NCBI GenBank assembly: GCA_050250135.1
Contig: JBFWPF010000031.1
Coordinates: 1-22,356, forward strand
Direction: 5' to 3'
Source of the DNA: JBFWPF01 sp050250135
Lineage (GTDB): Bacteria; Chlamydiota; Chlamydiia; Chlamydiales; JAFEGQ01
DNA: 22,356 bases
Shown: positions 22,304-22,356 of the stretch, piece after piece
Position numbering within the stretch: the first letter of the stretch is position 1
Layout: each line of letters starts with the position of its first letter
Translations under genes and position numbers: made by a program
The notes under the pieces: generated by a model
Database searches by the model: none
What the model was told of the DNA's origin: nothing
The model's input: only the letters and a program-made list of their open reading frames with translations

Positions 22304-22356
22304 ATGGCTGGAAAAATATTGAAGCCCTTGCACGGGATTGACCGGCATGATTTTGA
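22304..22356 (+). CDS. 5' end of an unknown gene, cut by the window edge
   Basis: ATG at 22304 is preceded by a textbook Shine-Dalgarno AAGGAGGTG (22291-22299). Seventeen codons are visible, reading MAGKILKPLHGIDRHDF. This is too short to assign a family. The strong ribosome site contrasts with the weak ones elsewhere in the window and argues for a well translated, possibly separately acquired gene. Confidence 0.6.
   Translation, partial: MAGKILKPLHGIDRHDF

Noticed and set aside
1..22356. CRISPR array, rRNA or tRNA genes
   Set aside because: No regularly spaced short repeats and no recognisable rRNA segments or tRNA cloverleafs were seen on either strand.

Overview
The window looks like part of the chromosome of a GC-rich, obligately or facultatively intracellular bacterium. 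My best guess is a Chlamydiota lineage outside Chlamydiaceae (moderate confidence). The reasons are the adjacent phnP-type hydrolase and hflX genes, an order I recall from Chlamydia, a glgB with a conserved-hypothetical neighbour, and large eukaryote-like receptor kinases. Coding is dense: neighbouring genes repeatedly overlap by 4 bases (ATGA) or abut. There are no rRNA or tRNA genes and no CRISPR array.

Layout. (1) 1-657 is a scarred zone. The right end of an IS21-like insertion sequence sits inside a DUF4143/AAA_14-type ATPase gene. A second, inverted fragment of the same gene family and a roughly 64-base palindromic region follow. (2) 658-6834, minus strand, is a four-gene set read mtaB, conserved hypothetical, glgB, ligA, with every junction a 4-base overlap. 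It combines tRNA t6A methylthiolation, glycogen branching and NAD-dependent DNA ligation. Just upstream on the same strand is an unknown protein of about 533 residues (6863-8464) with a good sigma70-like promoter. (3) A 74-codon ORF (8580-8804, plus) converges on radC. (4) 8764-11498, minus strand, is read phnP-like MBL hydrolase, hflX, radC with junctions of 0 and -4 bases. (5) 11544-14620, plus strand, is an operon of a FAD-dependent (MnmC-oxidase-like) oxidoreductase, an MFS transporter, msrB and a DUF502 membrane protein, all overlapping. (6) 14742-15335, minus strand, encodes a small secreted protein. 15400-16323, plus strand, encodes the UV damage endonuclease UvsE.

(7) 16630-22180 holds the most distinctive content: two tandem paralogous genes for type-I membrane receptor-like protein kinases of 905 and 913 residues. 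Each has a long N-terminal export signal, a cadherin-like (CADG/He_PIG) scaffold interrupted by a variable beta-propeller-like (LVIVD-type) ectodomain, one transmembrane helix, a complete Hanks-type kinase domain, and a tyrosine-bearing tail. The kinase halves differ at only 7 of 380 residues. The propellers have diverged strongly while the scaffold on both sides is nearly invariant, so the pair looks like one signalling module carrying two different sensors. A new gene with a canonical Shine-Dalgarno begins at 22304 and runs off the window.
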